From Tepidanaerobacteraceae bacterium (lineage in GTDB: Bacteria; Bacillota; Thermosediminibacteria; Thermosediminibacterales; Tepidanaerobacteraceae), in contig JANLFP010000003.1 in NCBI GenBank assembly GCA_024655905.1, positions 186,001-250,000 of the forward strand: a stretch of DNA of 64,000 nt, written 5' to 3'. Shown piece by piece: positions 35,915-44,236 of the stretch. Below the pieces are notes generated by a model that saw nothing but the letters and a program-made list of their open reading frames with translations, had not been told where the DNA came from and did no database searches. Within the stretch, counting starts at the first letter, position 1; every line of letters begins with the position of its first letter. Both the position numbers and the translations under genes were made by a program.

Positions 35915-35970
35915 GTTTGAGGTTTGCATTTTTGCTGCATATCTTCAATGAACAACAAAAAATAATTTAA

Positions 35971-36003
35971 AAATCCCGTATCATTCGAGTTGATACGGGA
36001 TTT
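35971..36003. terminator. Perfect 13-bp inverted repeat upstream of the PTS regulator
   Basis: AAATCCCGTATCA and TGATACGGGATTT around a seven-base loop. There is no strong T-run, so it may be a terminator for either strand or an operator. Confidence 0.45.
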
Positions 36004-36180
36004 CAATTTAAGCAGTTTATCATTACTGAAATTCGATATTTTGTCATAAATATTATTAGCTGACTCTTGCCCGAAAAAACATGGTTACAACTTTTTTTAT
36101 CTCCTCGAATGAGTTATAATGAAAACAGTGTGCTAAAATATTCGGCTTGTTTGCACAGCTGTTTTTCGGAGGGGAATCCA

Positions 36181-38145
36181 ATGTTATATCTTCATCCTCG
36201 ACAGAAAACAATATTGAGGTATCTTGCGGCAAAGAAAGATTGGGTAAAAGGCCAGGAGATAGCCATGGTTCTAGGAGTAAGCGACAGGACGGTGCGGAAT
36301 GATATTGCAAATATAAACTCTCTTGCAAATGGCGATGATGAAGTTGTTGTTTCCCTCAGAAAGGGTTATCGTATAAACAATCCTGAGAAAGCCAAAGAAA
36401 TATTGAGCGAGGACAATTTTGACATACCTGATAGTCCCGATGCAAGAATAAACTTTTTGCTAAAAAAATTGATATTTGAAAAAAAGGAATTGGACATCTA
36501 TCAGCTTGCGGATGAAATCATGGTAAGCGAATCCACGGTGGCGAGTGACTTAAAGCGCTTGAACAGGACCTTGAAAGAGTGCGGAAGGGATTTGATTGCC
36601 GTCAGAAAATCGGACAAAATATTTCTCAAAGGAAGTGAAAAAGAGAAGAGAAGTTTGCTGAGCGAGTTGCTCTTCAACGAGACTAATCATAGCTATTTCA
36701 ATTTATCTAAATATAACAAATACTTCGGAGATATTGATTTAAATGTAATTCAGAGACATCTGATGGAAACGGTAAAAAAATACGATTTTTTATTGAACGA
36801 AATGGCACTGGTAAATCTTTTAATTCACATTGCGATAACTGTGGAAAGGATAAGGGACAAAAATTTTCTCGACATTCCCCTTGATTTCGAGAAGATGGCG
36901 GATACAACAGAATATGAAATAGCCGGGGAATTGTGTGCAAAACTGGAAGATGAGTTTCGGGTCAGATTTCCCCGTGAAGAAGTGTTATATATTTCATATC
37001 TTATTCTGGGAAGAAAAAAAATAAAAAGCATCTTTATAGACCGCGATGAACTTAAAGGACTGGTTGAACCGTACTATATATCATTGACCGGAGCGCTGCT
37101 GGATTCATTGGTTGCCGAATACGGCATAGATTTTACGCGCGACGATATGCTTTTTACAGGACTGTGCCTCCATATAAAAATAATGCACGACAGAATCAAA
37201 AACAAAATGTTCTTGAGAAACCCTTTGCTCGATGATTTGAAAAGGCGTTATCCTTTTATTTTTGAGATAGCGGTTTTCCTTTCAAGCGAATTTTCACGGT
37301 TGACCGGCGAAAAAGTAAAAGAAGATGAAATCGGTTTTATTGCCCTGCATCTTGGAGCGGCTTTTGAGAGGCACAGGGAGAAACAGAATTCTCCAAAAAG
37401 CGCAGCCATTGTATGCCCCACAGGTTATACCACATCTCATTTGCTGCTTTCGAAAATTGATTCCGAATATAAGGGCAGGATAAAAATCATCGGGGTTTTT
37501 TCGTTTATGGAACTTGGTTTAATCGAAGCAAAGCGTCCCGACTTTATATTCACCACTGTTCCTCTTGAGCATGATCTTTCCATCCCCACTATCACAATAT
37601 CGCCGTTTCTTGATGAAAAAGACAGAGATCTTATAAATAAAGCTCTGAACATCCATGGCATCGTTGATAAAGCTGCGGGGCTGCGCTGGGAAGCCGAAAA
37701 ATTTTTTAAAGAAGAGCTTTTTTACAAAAACCTGGCATTTCAAAATGAATTTCAGGTTATTGACTTTATGGCAAATGAACTTTATGACAGAGGTTGTGTT
37801 CCTCAAAACTATCCGGAGCTTGTTTTTGAAAGGGAAAAAATATCCCCGACATCTTTCGGCAATCTTGTAGCGATACCCCATCCGATTATTATGAATGCCT
37901 ATGAGACGGTGATTTCGGCTGCTGTCCTCGACAAGCCCATTTTGTGGGGAAACCATAAGGTTCAGCTCGTGCTGATGTTTGCAATAAAAGCCGGGGACAG
38001 AAAAAAACTGGATTATCTTTACAATCATATCGTTGAGGTGATTGACGACCCGAAAAAAGTAAAAAGCCTGATAGATTCCCGGGATTTTGCTGATTTCAAG
38101 TCAAGATTGATCTCACTTGTCACTGTTAAGACTCACGCATTGTAA
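36181..38145 (+). CDS. BglG/LicR-type PTS-regulated transcription regulator
   Basis: 654 residues: N-terminal HTH (KGQEIAMVLGVSDRTVRNDIANINS), second HTH, two PTS regulation domains, an EIIB-like domain (AAIVCPTGYTTSHLLLSKI, Cys) and an EIIA-like domain (NLVAIPHPIIMNAYE, His). GGAGGGG fixes ATG 36181; the frame upstream to 36067 has no site. It heads a cluster with lactose-family IIA and IIB and likely activates it. Its last residues (KTHAL) come from the structured repeat that overlaps the 3' end. Confidence 0.9.
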   Translation: MLYLHPRQKTILRYLAAKKDWVKGQEIAMVLGVSDRTVRNDIANINSLANGDDEVVVSLRKGYRINNPEKAKEILSEDNFDIPDSPDARINFLLKKLIFEKKELDIYQLADEIMVSESTVASDLKRLNRTLKECGRDLIAVRKSDKIFLKGSEKEKRSLLSELLFNETNHSYFNLSKYNKYFGDIDLNVIQRHLMETVKKYDFLLNEMALVNLLIHIAITVERIRDKNFLDIPLDFEKMADTTEYEIAGELCAKLEDEFRVRFPREEVLYISYLILGRKKIKSIFIDRDELKGLVEPYYISLTGALLDSLVAEYGIDFTRDDMLFTGLCLHIKIMHDRIKNKMFLRNPLLDDLKRRYPFIFEIAVFLSSEFSRLTGEKVKEDEIGFIALHLGAAFERHREKQNSPKSAAIVCPTGYTTSHLLLSKIDSEYKGRIKIIGVFSFMELGLIEAKRPDFIFTTVPLEHDLSIPTITISPFLDEKDRDLINKALNIHGIVDKAAGLRWEAEKFFKEELFYKNLAFQNEFQVIDFMANELYDRGCVPQNYPELVFEREKISPTSFGNLVAIPHPIIMNAYETVISAAVLDKPILWGNHKVQLVLMFAIKAGDRKKLDYLYNHIVEVIDDPKKVKSLIDSRDFADFKSRLISLVTVKTHAL

Positions 38146-38228
38146 GGGCAGGATTTAACCGGCGCAAATCTAAAAATAAGGGCGATTAAAGATTCGGATG
38201 GCGTCAAAACCCCCCTGAATCAAGTCCT
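38124..38228 (+). ncRNA. Structured dispersed RNA-like element, copy B (HEARO/omega-RNA-like)
   Basis: Matches 28435-28536 over its length: TTAAGACT, GGGCAG...TTTAACCGGCG, AATAAGGGCGATTAAAG, GGATGGCGTCAAAACCCCCC, TCAAGTCC. GATTC/GAATC can pair here where copy A has GGT/ACC, a compensatory change that supports RNA structure. It starts inside the last codons of the PTS regulator and is followed by a separate terminator. Confidence 0.45.
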
Positions 38229-38256
38229 CTCTATCGTTATAAAGTGTTGCATATAG

Positions 38257-38287
38257 AAAAAACTTCGCGGCCCCGCGAAGTTTTTTT
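38257..38287 (+). terminator. Rho-independent terminator before the PTS IIA gene
   Basis: AAACTTCGCGG/CCGCGAAGTTT with overlapping loop bases and seven T. BglG-type proteins sometimes act on such terminators, but no clear RAT-like antiterminator is recognised. Confidence 0.8.
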
Positions 38288-38410
38288 GCTTGCATTTTTT
38301 CCGCTTGACCAGGAAAAAACTTATTTGATGCATATTTAACGATGGATTTATAATGTAATCAAGCATATGTCAAAGCAATGATCTTCAAGAGAGACTGGAA
38401 GGTGGAATTG

Positions 38411-38719
38411 ATGGAGTCTATAGAACAGAAAGCTTTTCGGATAATATCGGCGGCAGGAGATTCGCTGTCAATGATGCTTGAAGCATTGAAATTTTCAAGG
38501 AACGGAGATTTTGAAGAGGCGGAACGGCTGATGCAAAAAGCGGACGAATTTTTACTGCAGGCGCATAAAGCACAGACGGAATTAATCGTTGAAGAATCCC
38601 GGGGCAACAGAACCGAATATTCAGTTTTAATGGTACACGCCCAGGACCACATCATGAACGCCATGCTGGCAAAGCCGTTGATAAAAGAGATTATAAATTT
38701 ATATAAAAGGCTTGGCTGA
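38411..38719 (+). CDS. PTS lactose/cellobiose-family EIIA
   Basis: 102 residues, three-helix IIA with the phospho-His region MVHAQDHIMNAMLAKPLIKEII (H76). GGAAGGTGG precedes the ATG at 38411. The matching IIB is three genes downstream; no IIC gene is in the cluster. Confidence 0.9.
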   Translation: MESIEQKAFRIISAAGDSLSMMLEALKFSRNGDFEEAERLMQKADEFLLQAHKAQTELIVEESRGNRTEYSVLMVHAQDHIMNAMLAKPLIKEIINLYKRLG

Positions 38720-38762
38720 GCGTTTTAATGACTGGAAAATCGAACGTGAAAGGAAGATAAGC

Positions 38763-39629
38763 ATGAAATGGGCGATAATAGGAACATGGCGCATGTGCCT
38801 CGAGGGAATAATCGCGGCGGCGGAAATATTAAAACATGGAGGAGACTCGGGAGACGCCGTGGAAGAGGCCGTTAGAACTGTCGAAGATTATCCTCTGTAC
38901 AAATCAGTGGGGTATGGAGGGCTTCCCAACGAAAACTGCGAAGTTGAGATGGATGCGGCTTTTATGGACGGGGATACGCTTTCAATCGGTGCGGTTGGAG
39001 GCATAAGGGATTTTAAAAATCCTGTGTCCATTGCGAGGAGACTGAGCCGTGAAAGGTTCAACATATTCCTGGTGGGAAGCGGAGCGGAGGAATACGCGCA
39101 CAAAAACGGTTTTGAAAGGAAAAATATGTTGACAGAAAGGGCTAAGAAAATCTGGGAAAAAAGAGTTCGCGAAATTAGCGATAAAAACCTCAGCCCCTAC
39201 GACGGGCATGATACTGTTGGTGTGGTATGCCTTGACGGACAGGGGCACATGACTGCCGCCACGTCCACCAGCGGGCTTTTCATGAAAAAGAGGGGCAGGG
39301 TTGGAGACTCGCCGATTTGCGGTTCCGGCCTGTATGTGGACAGTAAAATCGGCGGCGCGGCGGCAACAGGACTTGGAGAGGATATAATGAAGGGGTGCTT
39401 ATCATACGAGGCGGTTCGATTGATGGAAAACGGCATGAATCCTCAGGAAGCTGCTAAAAAAGCGGTTTGCAACTTCAGCGAAAAGCTGAAACAAAAAAGA
39501 GGCAAGGCTGGGGCCATGTCCCTCGTATGTTTAAACAATAAAGGAGAATGGGGGGTTGGGACAAATGTAGAATTTTCTTTCGTCAATGGACAAGAAAAGA
39601 GTGGAAGAAGAAAGCAAAATGGTATATAA
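38763..39629 (+). CDS. N4-(beta-N-acetylglucosaminyl)-L-asparaginase family amidohydrolase
   Basis: 288 residues, Ntn-hydrolase. The autoprocessing nucleophile is T151 in GHDTVGVVCLDGQGHMTAATSTSG, with substrate residues in GDSPICGSGLYVD and ATGLGEDI. Cleaves the GlcNAc-Asn bond or related beta-aspartyl amides. AAAGGAAG precedes the ATG. Sitting between PTS IIA and IIB genes, it suggests uptake and breakdown of a GlcNAc-Asn-like or chito-oligosaccharide compound (inference). Confidence 0.85.
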   Translation: MKWAIIGTWRMCLEGIIAAAEILKHGGDSGDAVEEAVRTVEDYPLYKSVGYGGLPNENCEVEMDAAFMDGDTLSIGAVGGIRDFKNPVSIARRLSRERFNIFLVGSGAEEYAHKNGFERKNMLTERAKKIWEKRVREISDKNLSPYDGHDTVGVVCLDGQGHMTAATSTSGLFMKKRGRVGDSPICGSGLYVDSKIGGAAATGLGEDIMKGCLSYEAVRLMENGMNPQEAAKKAVCNFSEKLKQKRGKAGAMSLVCLNNKGEWGVGTNVEFSFVNGQEKSGRRKQNGI

Positions 39630-39652
39630 TGATAAAAGCAAAAGCATGAATA

Positions 39653-39733
39653 TGCAAGGGTAAATTATAGCTTGAAAAGCAGTTTTCCATCGCTGTATGC
39701 GCCGCCAGCGCAAGCGGAATGGAGGTTAAAATG
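39653..39733 (+). repeat. Hairpin/SD repeat element, copy 2
   Basis: CTTGAAAAGCAGTTTTC hairpin, then CCGC...GCGG hairpin and GAATGGAGGTTAAAATG, giving the cutC start. Homologous to 6632-6705 and to the complement of 43302-43384. A TATAAT lies just upstream (39625-39630). Confidence 0.6.
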
Positions 39734-40423
39734 ATTGAGATTATAGCCGCCACACCTGAAGATGCAAGACGCATCGAAGCCTGTGGAGCCGACAGGATAG
39801 AGCTTGTCAGCGCTCTGTCGGAGGGCGGGCTTACACCCAGTTATGCAATCATTGATAAAACGGTAAAAGCGGTGAAAATTCCCGTAAATGTCATGATAAG
39901 ACCGCATTCAAAGTCATTTGCGTATACGCGGGAAGAAATCGAAATAATGAAGGAAGACATTCATGTAGCGAAAGAACTTGGAGCAAACGGAGTTGTTATT
40001 GGAGTCCTTGATGAGAAAAGGAAAATACACGAGGTTTTTATAGAAGATCTGCTTGATGCATGCCGGGGTATTGATGTAACCTTCCATAGAGCTATTGATG
40101 AATTGACGGATCCGATTGAGGGAATCAGAATCCTGTCGGGATATCCGGGCATTAAGACCGTCTTGACTTCGGGGGGAAAAGGAAGTATCGCGGATAATAT
40201 TACCATAATAAGGGAAATGATGAAAAACTCCGGCCATATAAGTATTATGGCCGGAGGAGGTTTAAACTTTGAAAACGCCGCGCGGGTAATCGGAGGCACG
40301 GGAGCAAAAGCTTTTCACTTTGGAACTATAGTCCGCGACAATCGTTTACCCTCTGGCGAAATTGATGTGGAGAGCCTCAAACGTATTATTAAAATTGTCA
40401 GACAAGGGGGCGATAATTTATGA
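39731..40423 (+). CDS. cutC: CutC-family protein
   Basis: 230-residue TIM barrel: EIIAATPEDARRIEACGADRIELVSALSEGGLTPSYA, VNVMIRPHSKSFAYTREEIEIM, VTFHRAIDE, VLTSGGKGS. Originally linked to copper, but the true activity of the family is uncertain. Position among PTS and glycan genes hints at a sugar-related role. The start comes from the SD repeat. Confidence 0.9.
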   Translation: MIEIIAATPEDARRIEACGADRIELVSALSEGGLTPSYAIIDKTVKAVKIPVNVMIRPHSKSFAYTREEIEIMKEDIHVAKELGANGVVIGVLDEKRKIHEVFIEDLLDACRGIDVTFHRAIDELTDPIEGIRILSGYPGIKTVLTSGGKGSIADNITIIREMMKNSGHISIMAGGGLNFENAARVIGGTGAKAFHFGTIVRDNRLPSGEIDVESLKRIIKIVRQGGDNL

Positions 40424-40722
40424 AGATAGTGCTGATCTGCTTTGCGGGAATGTCGACAAGCATGCTTGTAAACAGGATGCAAAAGGTTGCGGCAAAAAGG
40501 AACCTGGATGCTGAAATTGTCGCACTATCCACTTCCGATATGTACGAAGAACTGGATAGCGCGGATGTGATACTTTTGGGGCCGCAGGCGAGGTACGTTC
40601 TGGACGAAGTCAGAGAAGCCGCGAGTCCAAAAGGGATTCCCGTCGAGGTGATAGATTCTCAAACTTACGGGTCAATGAACGGCGAAGCCATACTGGATAT
40701 GGCGCTGAAATTGACAAAATGA
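40420..40722 (+). CDS. PTS lactose/cellobiose-family EIIB
   Basis: 100 residues with the phospho-Cys7 in IVLICFAGMSTSMLVNRM. Overlaps cutC by four bases (ATGA). Needs a IIC that is not in this window. Confidence 0.9.
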   Translation: MKIVLICFAGMSTSMLVNRMQKVAAKRNLDAEIVALSTSDMYEELDSADVILLGPQARYVLDEVREAASPKGIPVEVIDSQTYGSMNGEAILDMALKLTK

Positions 40723-40786
40723 CTTCAGTGTGATATATTATTAACAAATGAATAGGTTTGAATTTGAGTAAGAAACTCAAAGCTGA

Positions 40787-40833
40787 AAAACCATGAAGGT
40801 TTTTCCATACGTGTGATCCTTCATGGTTTTTTT
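40787..40833 (+). terminator. Terminator of the PTS cluster
   Basis: AAAACCATGAAGG pairs with CCTTCATGGTTTT around an 18-base loop, followed by further T. Confidence 0.85.
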
Positions 40834-40881
40834 GTTTTACTGGCAAAAAGTTATGATAATTTTATGAAAGGAGAAGAATTT

Positions 40882-41421
40882 ATGGAAAAGGGTACAAAAC
40901 AAATTGTGTCTTCGGGTCTATTCATAGCTATGGGCGTTGCATTGCCCATAATGTTCCATGCTTTCGGTCTGGGCTCGACTTTTTTGCCCATGCATATCCC
41001 GGTCCTTCTCGGCGGGTTTTTTGTAGATGTGCCTTATGCCATTGCCATCGGCGCCTTGACTCCTATGCTAAGTTCGATATTTACCGGCATGCCGCCCGCA
41101 TTTCCCGTCCTGCCCTACATGATATTCGAGCTTGCCGCATATGGGGCGGCAGCAAGTTTTGCTTATAAAAGGCTGCACTGGAACGTCTATCTTTCTCTTG
41201 TCTGTTCCATGATTTCAGGCAGGGTGGTGGCGGGATTCATTGTATGGATTCTTGCAGCGTTTTTTTCGGTCAAACTTCCGGGGCCGATACCTTTCATCGC
41301 AGGGGCAATAGCAAAGGGGATTCCGGGGATTATCATCCAGCTTGTCTTCATACCGCCCACGGTTCTGCTGGCAAGCCGGCATAAACCTGTAAAAAGAGAG
41401 GAGGATGAAATTGGGGTGTAG
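40882..41421 (+). CDS. ECF transporter substrate-binding (S) component
   Basis: 179 residues, six hydrophobic segments, with the S-component pattern MHIPVLLGGFFVDVPYAIAIGALTPMLSSIFTGMPPAFP. Would capture a vitamin or similar compound and use a shared EcfA/T module encoded elsewhere. AAAGGAG favours ATG 40882. It overlaps the methyltransferase gene. The substrate is not clear. Confidence 0.85.
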   Translation: MEKGTKQIVSSGLFIAMGVALPIMFHAFGLGSTFLPMHIPVLLGGFFVDVPYAIAIGALTPMLSSIFTGMPPAFPVLPYMIFELAAYGAAASFAYKRLHWNVYLSLVCSMISGRVVAGFIVWILAAFFSVKLPGPIPFIAGAIAKGIPGIIIQLVFIPPTVLLASRHKPVKREEDEIGV

Positions 41422-41998
41422 GGAATTTTTTAATTCGCTGGCTGAAAAATGGGACGACATGTGTACTCATGATGCTGAAAAAATAAGCAGGATTCTGGAT
41501 ATGGCCGAATTGAAAGAAGGTGATAAGGTCCTTGACGTCGGAACGGGCACGGGAGTCATGATACCCTTCCTGCAGGAAAGGGTGGGTGCGCGGGGCCTTA
41601 TAACGGCGGTCGATGTAGCGGAAAACATGCTGAAAATCGCGCAGAGAAAAAATGGTGCTCCGAATGTGGCGTTTATTCATGCGGATATAACAACTGCCGA
41701 TCTGGAGGGAAGTTTTGATTTAATCATTTGTTATTCGGTATTTCCCCACTTCAAAGACCGGCAGCAGGCAATAAAGAACATGTACAGGTTTTTAAAACCC
41801 GGTGGCAGGATGTTGATCTGCCATTCTCAGAGCAGGAAAGAAATAAACGAGCTTCATATGAATTCCGCATCAAAAGAAATCAACCGTGACCATCTGCCGC
41901 CTGCGGCCGTTGTTGGAGAATACTTGAAAGAACATGGCATGAAGGTCCTGGCCGAAGTTGATAACGAAGAAATGTTCGTCGTGATGGCACAAAGATAA
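41411..41998 (+). CDS. Class I SAM-dependent methyltransferase
   Basis: About 195 residues with the SAM site VLDVGTGTGVMIPFLQERV, acidic VDVAEN and motif IV DLIICYSVFPHF. TTG 41411 is preferred because GAGAGGAGG ends six bases before it; the ATG at 41405 touches the site. Translationally coupled to the S component, so it may act on the imported compound (inference). Confidence 0.85.
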   Translation: MGCREFFNSLAEKWDDMCTHDAEKISRILDMAELKEGDKVLDVGTGTGVMIPFLQERVGARGLITAVDVAENMLKIAQRKNGAPNVAFIHADITTADLEGSFDLIICYSVFPHFKDRQQAIKNMYRFLKPGGRMLICHSQSRKEINELHMNSASKEINRDHLPPAAVVGEYLKEHGMKVLAEVDNEEMFVVMAQR

Positions 41999-42001
41999 TA
42001 T

Positions 42002-42153
42002 CCTCCGATCGAAAACTTCTTCCCATAACAAATGACTGTGACTTTATTAGCCATCCTGTGGTTTTTTCAGTCAACGGCTCGATTGATACTGAAGATAAGC
42101 GTCTGTTTAATAACGACAAGGTGATGGTGATTCCAATTGTGGGCGGGGGATAA
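42002..42153 (+). pseudogene. MoaD/ThiS-like sulfur-carrier C-terminal fragment
   Basis: The frame reads ...CDFISHPVVFSVNGSIDTED and then KRLFNNDKVMVIPIVGGG to a stop at 42153. The VNG turn, GD/ND-KV and terminal Gly-Gly are hallmarks of ubiquitin-like sulfur carriers. There is no start codon or ribosome binding site and the N-terminus is missing. Confidence 0.45.
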
Positions 42154-42350
42154 AGCTAAAAAGCTGAAGATATACTGTTGCAAATTCGTATATATTGCAT
42201 GCCACATACTGTGGACGCGATTCGATAACGAGACGCAAGGGTCAACCAGTAAATGCCTTATAAGGCTAGAATAAATATCCATTTTTCAGATAGTCATTTG
42301 CTGCGTTTTAATTTCTTGACGGCTATGGAATTCCATCACTTATTATGCAT

Positions 42351-42390
42351 AAAAAAGAGTCTGCTGCCTTGTGAGGCACGGACTCTTTTT
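42351..42390 (+). terminator. Rho-independent terminator
   Basis: AAAAAGAGTC...GCCT and AGGC...GACTCTTTTT form a two-part stem, closing the S component/methyltransferase transcript. Confidence 0.85.
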
Positions 42391-42550
42391 GCAGTGTTTT
42401 ATTCTCTTTTCGAAAAAGCTCAAAAAATATCCGATAAAATCAGAATAGAAAACCTTTGCCGGATATCGTTTAGGGGCTTTTGCTATGGACTTTTTAGGAA
42501 AATTAGATTATTATATAAGTCAGGCGATCGTAAGGCAGGAAAGTAAAAAA

Positions 42551-42577
42551 TATGGTTTAAAAGGATTTTAAACCATA
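42551..42577. repeat. Perfect 12-bp inverted repeat
   Basis: TATGGTTTAAAA and TTTTAAACCATA around GGA, 136 bp before the flavin reductase gene. It may be an operator or an RNA hairpin. Confidence 0.5.
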
Positions 42578-42712
42578 AAGCTAACTATGGAAAAATAGAA
42601 ATTCAACTTCGCTTTTGCAAAATAAATCAGGAAGAAATTTGATAAGCAGCAATGGTGCTGCGGGATAAATCGGATTTTATTAAGCATTAAAAAAATCAGG
42701 AGGGATTTTCAA

Positions 42713-43252
42713 ATGGAAAAAAAGCAGGTGGGCATCGCCCGGGTGGCGGAAAGCATACTGGAGCAGCTTCCGAAAGGCGCTTTTCTCACGGTAAAAGACG
42801 GCGACAGGATAAATACCATGACCATAGGATGGGCCGCTTTAGGTCGCATGTGGAATAAGCCGGTGTTCATGGTTATGGTGAGATATTCCAGGTATACATA
42901 TGAGCTCATTGAAAGGGCGGGCGCCTTTACGGTAAGCGTCCCGTTGAACGGCAAATTCAAGGAAGCCCTGGCAGTGTGCGGTTCAAAATCCGGCCGCAAT
43001 GTTGACAAATTCAAAGAGTGCGGGCTTGAGGCGGTACCCGGGCAAAAAGTGGACGCACCGATAATAGATGGTTGCGACATTCATGTTGAGTGCAGGATAT
43101 TATACAAGACGCCTCTGGTTCCGGAAAAACTGCCGAAGGATATAATAGACGCATGTTATAAAGATGGAGATTTTCACGTGCTGTATTATGGGGAAATCCT
43201 GGGGGTTCATGTTGAGGAACATGTGCGGTACGGCGCTTCGGAATGCCGGTAA
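42713..43252 (+). CDS. Flavin reductase-like (FMN-binding split barrel) protein
   Basis: 179 residues: PKGAFLTVKDGDRINTMTIGWAALGRMWNKPVFMVMVRYSRYTYELIE is the typical FMN-binding N-terminal half, followed by FTVSVPLNGKFKEALAVCGSKSGRNVDKF. Probably reduces or carries flavin; partner unknown. GGAGGG precedes the ATG. Confidence 0.85.
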   Translation: MEKKQVGIARVAESILEQLPKGAFLTVKDGDRINTMTIGWAALGRMWNKPVFMVMVRYSRYTYELIERAGAFTVSVPLNGKFKEALAVCGSKSGRNVDKFKECGLEAVPGQKVDAPIIDGCDIHVECRILYKTPLVPEKLPKDIIDACYKDGDFHVLYYGEILGVHVEEHVRYGASECR

Positions 43253-43301
43253 TGTGCATTCATATAAAGAACATTAATAACATTTATATCCTGAAACATA
43301 T

Positions 43302-43384
43302 CATTTCAGCCTCCATTCCGCCGCGGCTGCTGGCGGAGCAAATAGTAACGAGAAGTTATTTTTCAAGCTATTCTATCCTCTTGC
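43302..43384 (-). repeat. Hairpin/SD repeat element, copy 3 (orphan)
   Basis: On the minus strand: AGCTTGAAAAATAACTTCTC, CCGCC...GGCGG hairpin, GAATGGAGGCTGAAATG. The ATG opens only MICFRI before a stop, so this copy serves no gene. It stands between the convergent end of the flavin reductase gene and the gntR promoter region. Confidence 0.6.
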
Positions 43385-43509
43385 TGCGTGTGCAAGGGGA
43401 TTTTTTATATTGCAAAAAACGTACATTTATATATAAATCCCTTTCAAAAATCTAAAAATTATAGTAAAATAATAGTAAAGACGGTGATTGATTAGGGAGG
43501 TTTTAATAT

Positions 43510-44181
43510 ATGTTATCCGATTTGCAGGATGCCGGATATTCACTGCGAACAAGGATATACAACCAGCTGAAAAATGCCATTTTGAACGGAGTTTACAAAC
43601 CGGGCGAGAGTTTGATAGAATTGAAGGTGGCCAAGGAGCTTGGAGTTAGCCGCACCCCGGTGAGGGAAGCCATCCGGCAGCTGGAGCTGGAAGGCCTGGT
43701 TTCCAGCATTCCGAATAAGGGAGTCGTTGTTGAGGGCGTAACGGAACAGGATGTGGAAGACATATACACCATAAGGAAAATGATTGAAGGCCTGGCGGCC
43801 AGGTGGGCGGCGGAAAAGATAACCGACGAACAGCTGAAGGAAATGAAAGACGTGCTGGATCTCATGGAGTTTTACACGGAAAAAGGCGAGATAGACAAGG
43901 TTTCCGAACTGGATACCCAGTTTCACGACATCATATTCAGGGCCTGCAACAGCAGACCGCTTGAATCGGTGCTTACGAATTTTCATCATTTCATCCAGCG
44001 GGCAAGGCTGGTATCCATAAAATCAACCGGGCGAGCCCCGGTTTCCCTGGAGGAACACCGCAACATATATAACGCGCTTGCATCCCACGATCCTGACGCA
44101 GCCGAGAAAGCCATGGTGAGCCATGTGGACAGAGCCAGGTCCAACCTGTATCCATTCCTTGAGAGCCACAAAGTTTTTTGA
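43510..44181 (+). CDS. GntR-family (FadR-type) transcriptional regulator
   Basis: 223 residues: winged helix (LRTRIYNQLKNAILNGVYKPGESLIELKVAKELGVSRTPVREAIRQLELEGLV) and an all-helical FCD ligand domain (RKMIEGLAARWAA, DTQFHDIIFRAC, EEHRNIYNALASHDPDAAEKAMVSHV) with metal-type His residues. GGGAGG precedes the ATG. Target and ligand unknown. Confidence 0.9.
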   Translation: MLSDLQDAGYSLRTRIYNQLKNAILNGVYKPGESLIELKVAKELGVSRTPVREAIRQLELEGLVSSIPNKGVVVEGVTEQDVEDIYTIRKMIEGLAARWAAEKITDEQLKEMKDVLDLMEFYTEKGEIDKVSELDTQFHDIIFRACNSRPLESVLTNFHHFIQRARLVSIKSTGRAPVSLEEHRNIYNALASHDPDAAEKAMVSHVDRARSNLYPFLESHKVF

Positions 44182-44204
44182 CAAAAATCCTTGATATAAA
44201 AGAA

Positions 44205-44236
44205 ATCCTTGCTGTTTAGCAAGGATTAATTTTTTT
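44205..44236. terminator. Convergent terminator between gntR and glnR
   Basis: AATCCTTGCT/AGCAAGGATT stem, AATTTTTTT on the + strand; it overlaps the glnR stop codon. Confidence 0.8.

Larger units (their letters stand above)
42154..42712. other. Noncoding region before the flavin reductase
   Basis: No supported gene. It contains a terminator (42351-42390) and a perfect palindrome (42551-42577). A 97-codon frame at 42253-42546 has no ribosome binding site and no recognisable motif. Confidence 0.5.

Noticed and set aside
42253-42546. 97-codon ORF on the + strand
   Set aside because: Spans a strong terminator, lacks a ribosome binding site and has no recognisable motif.
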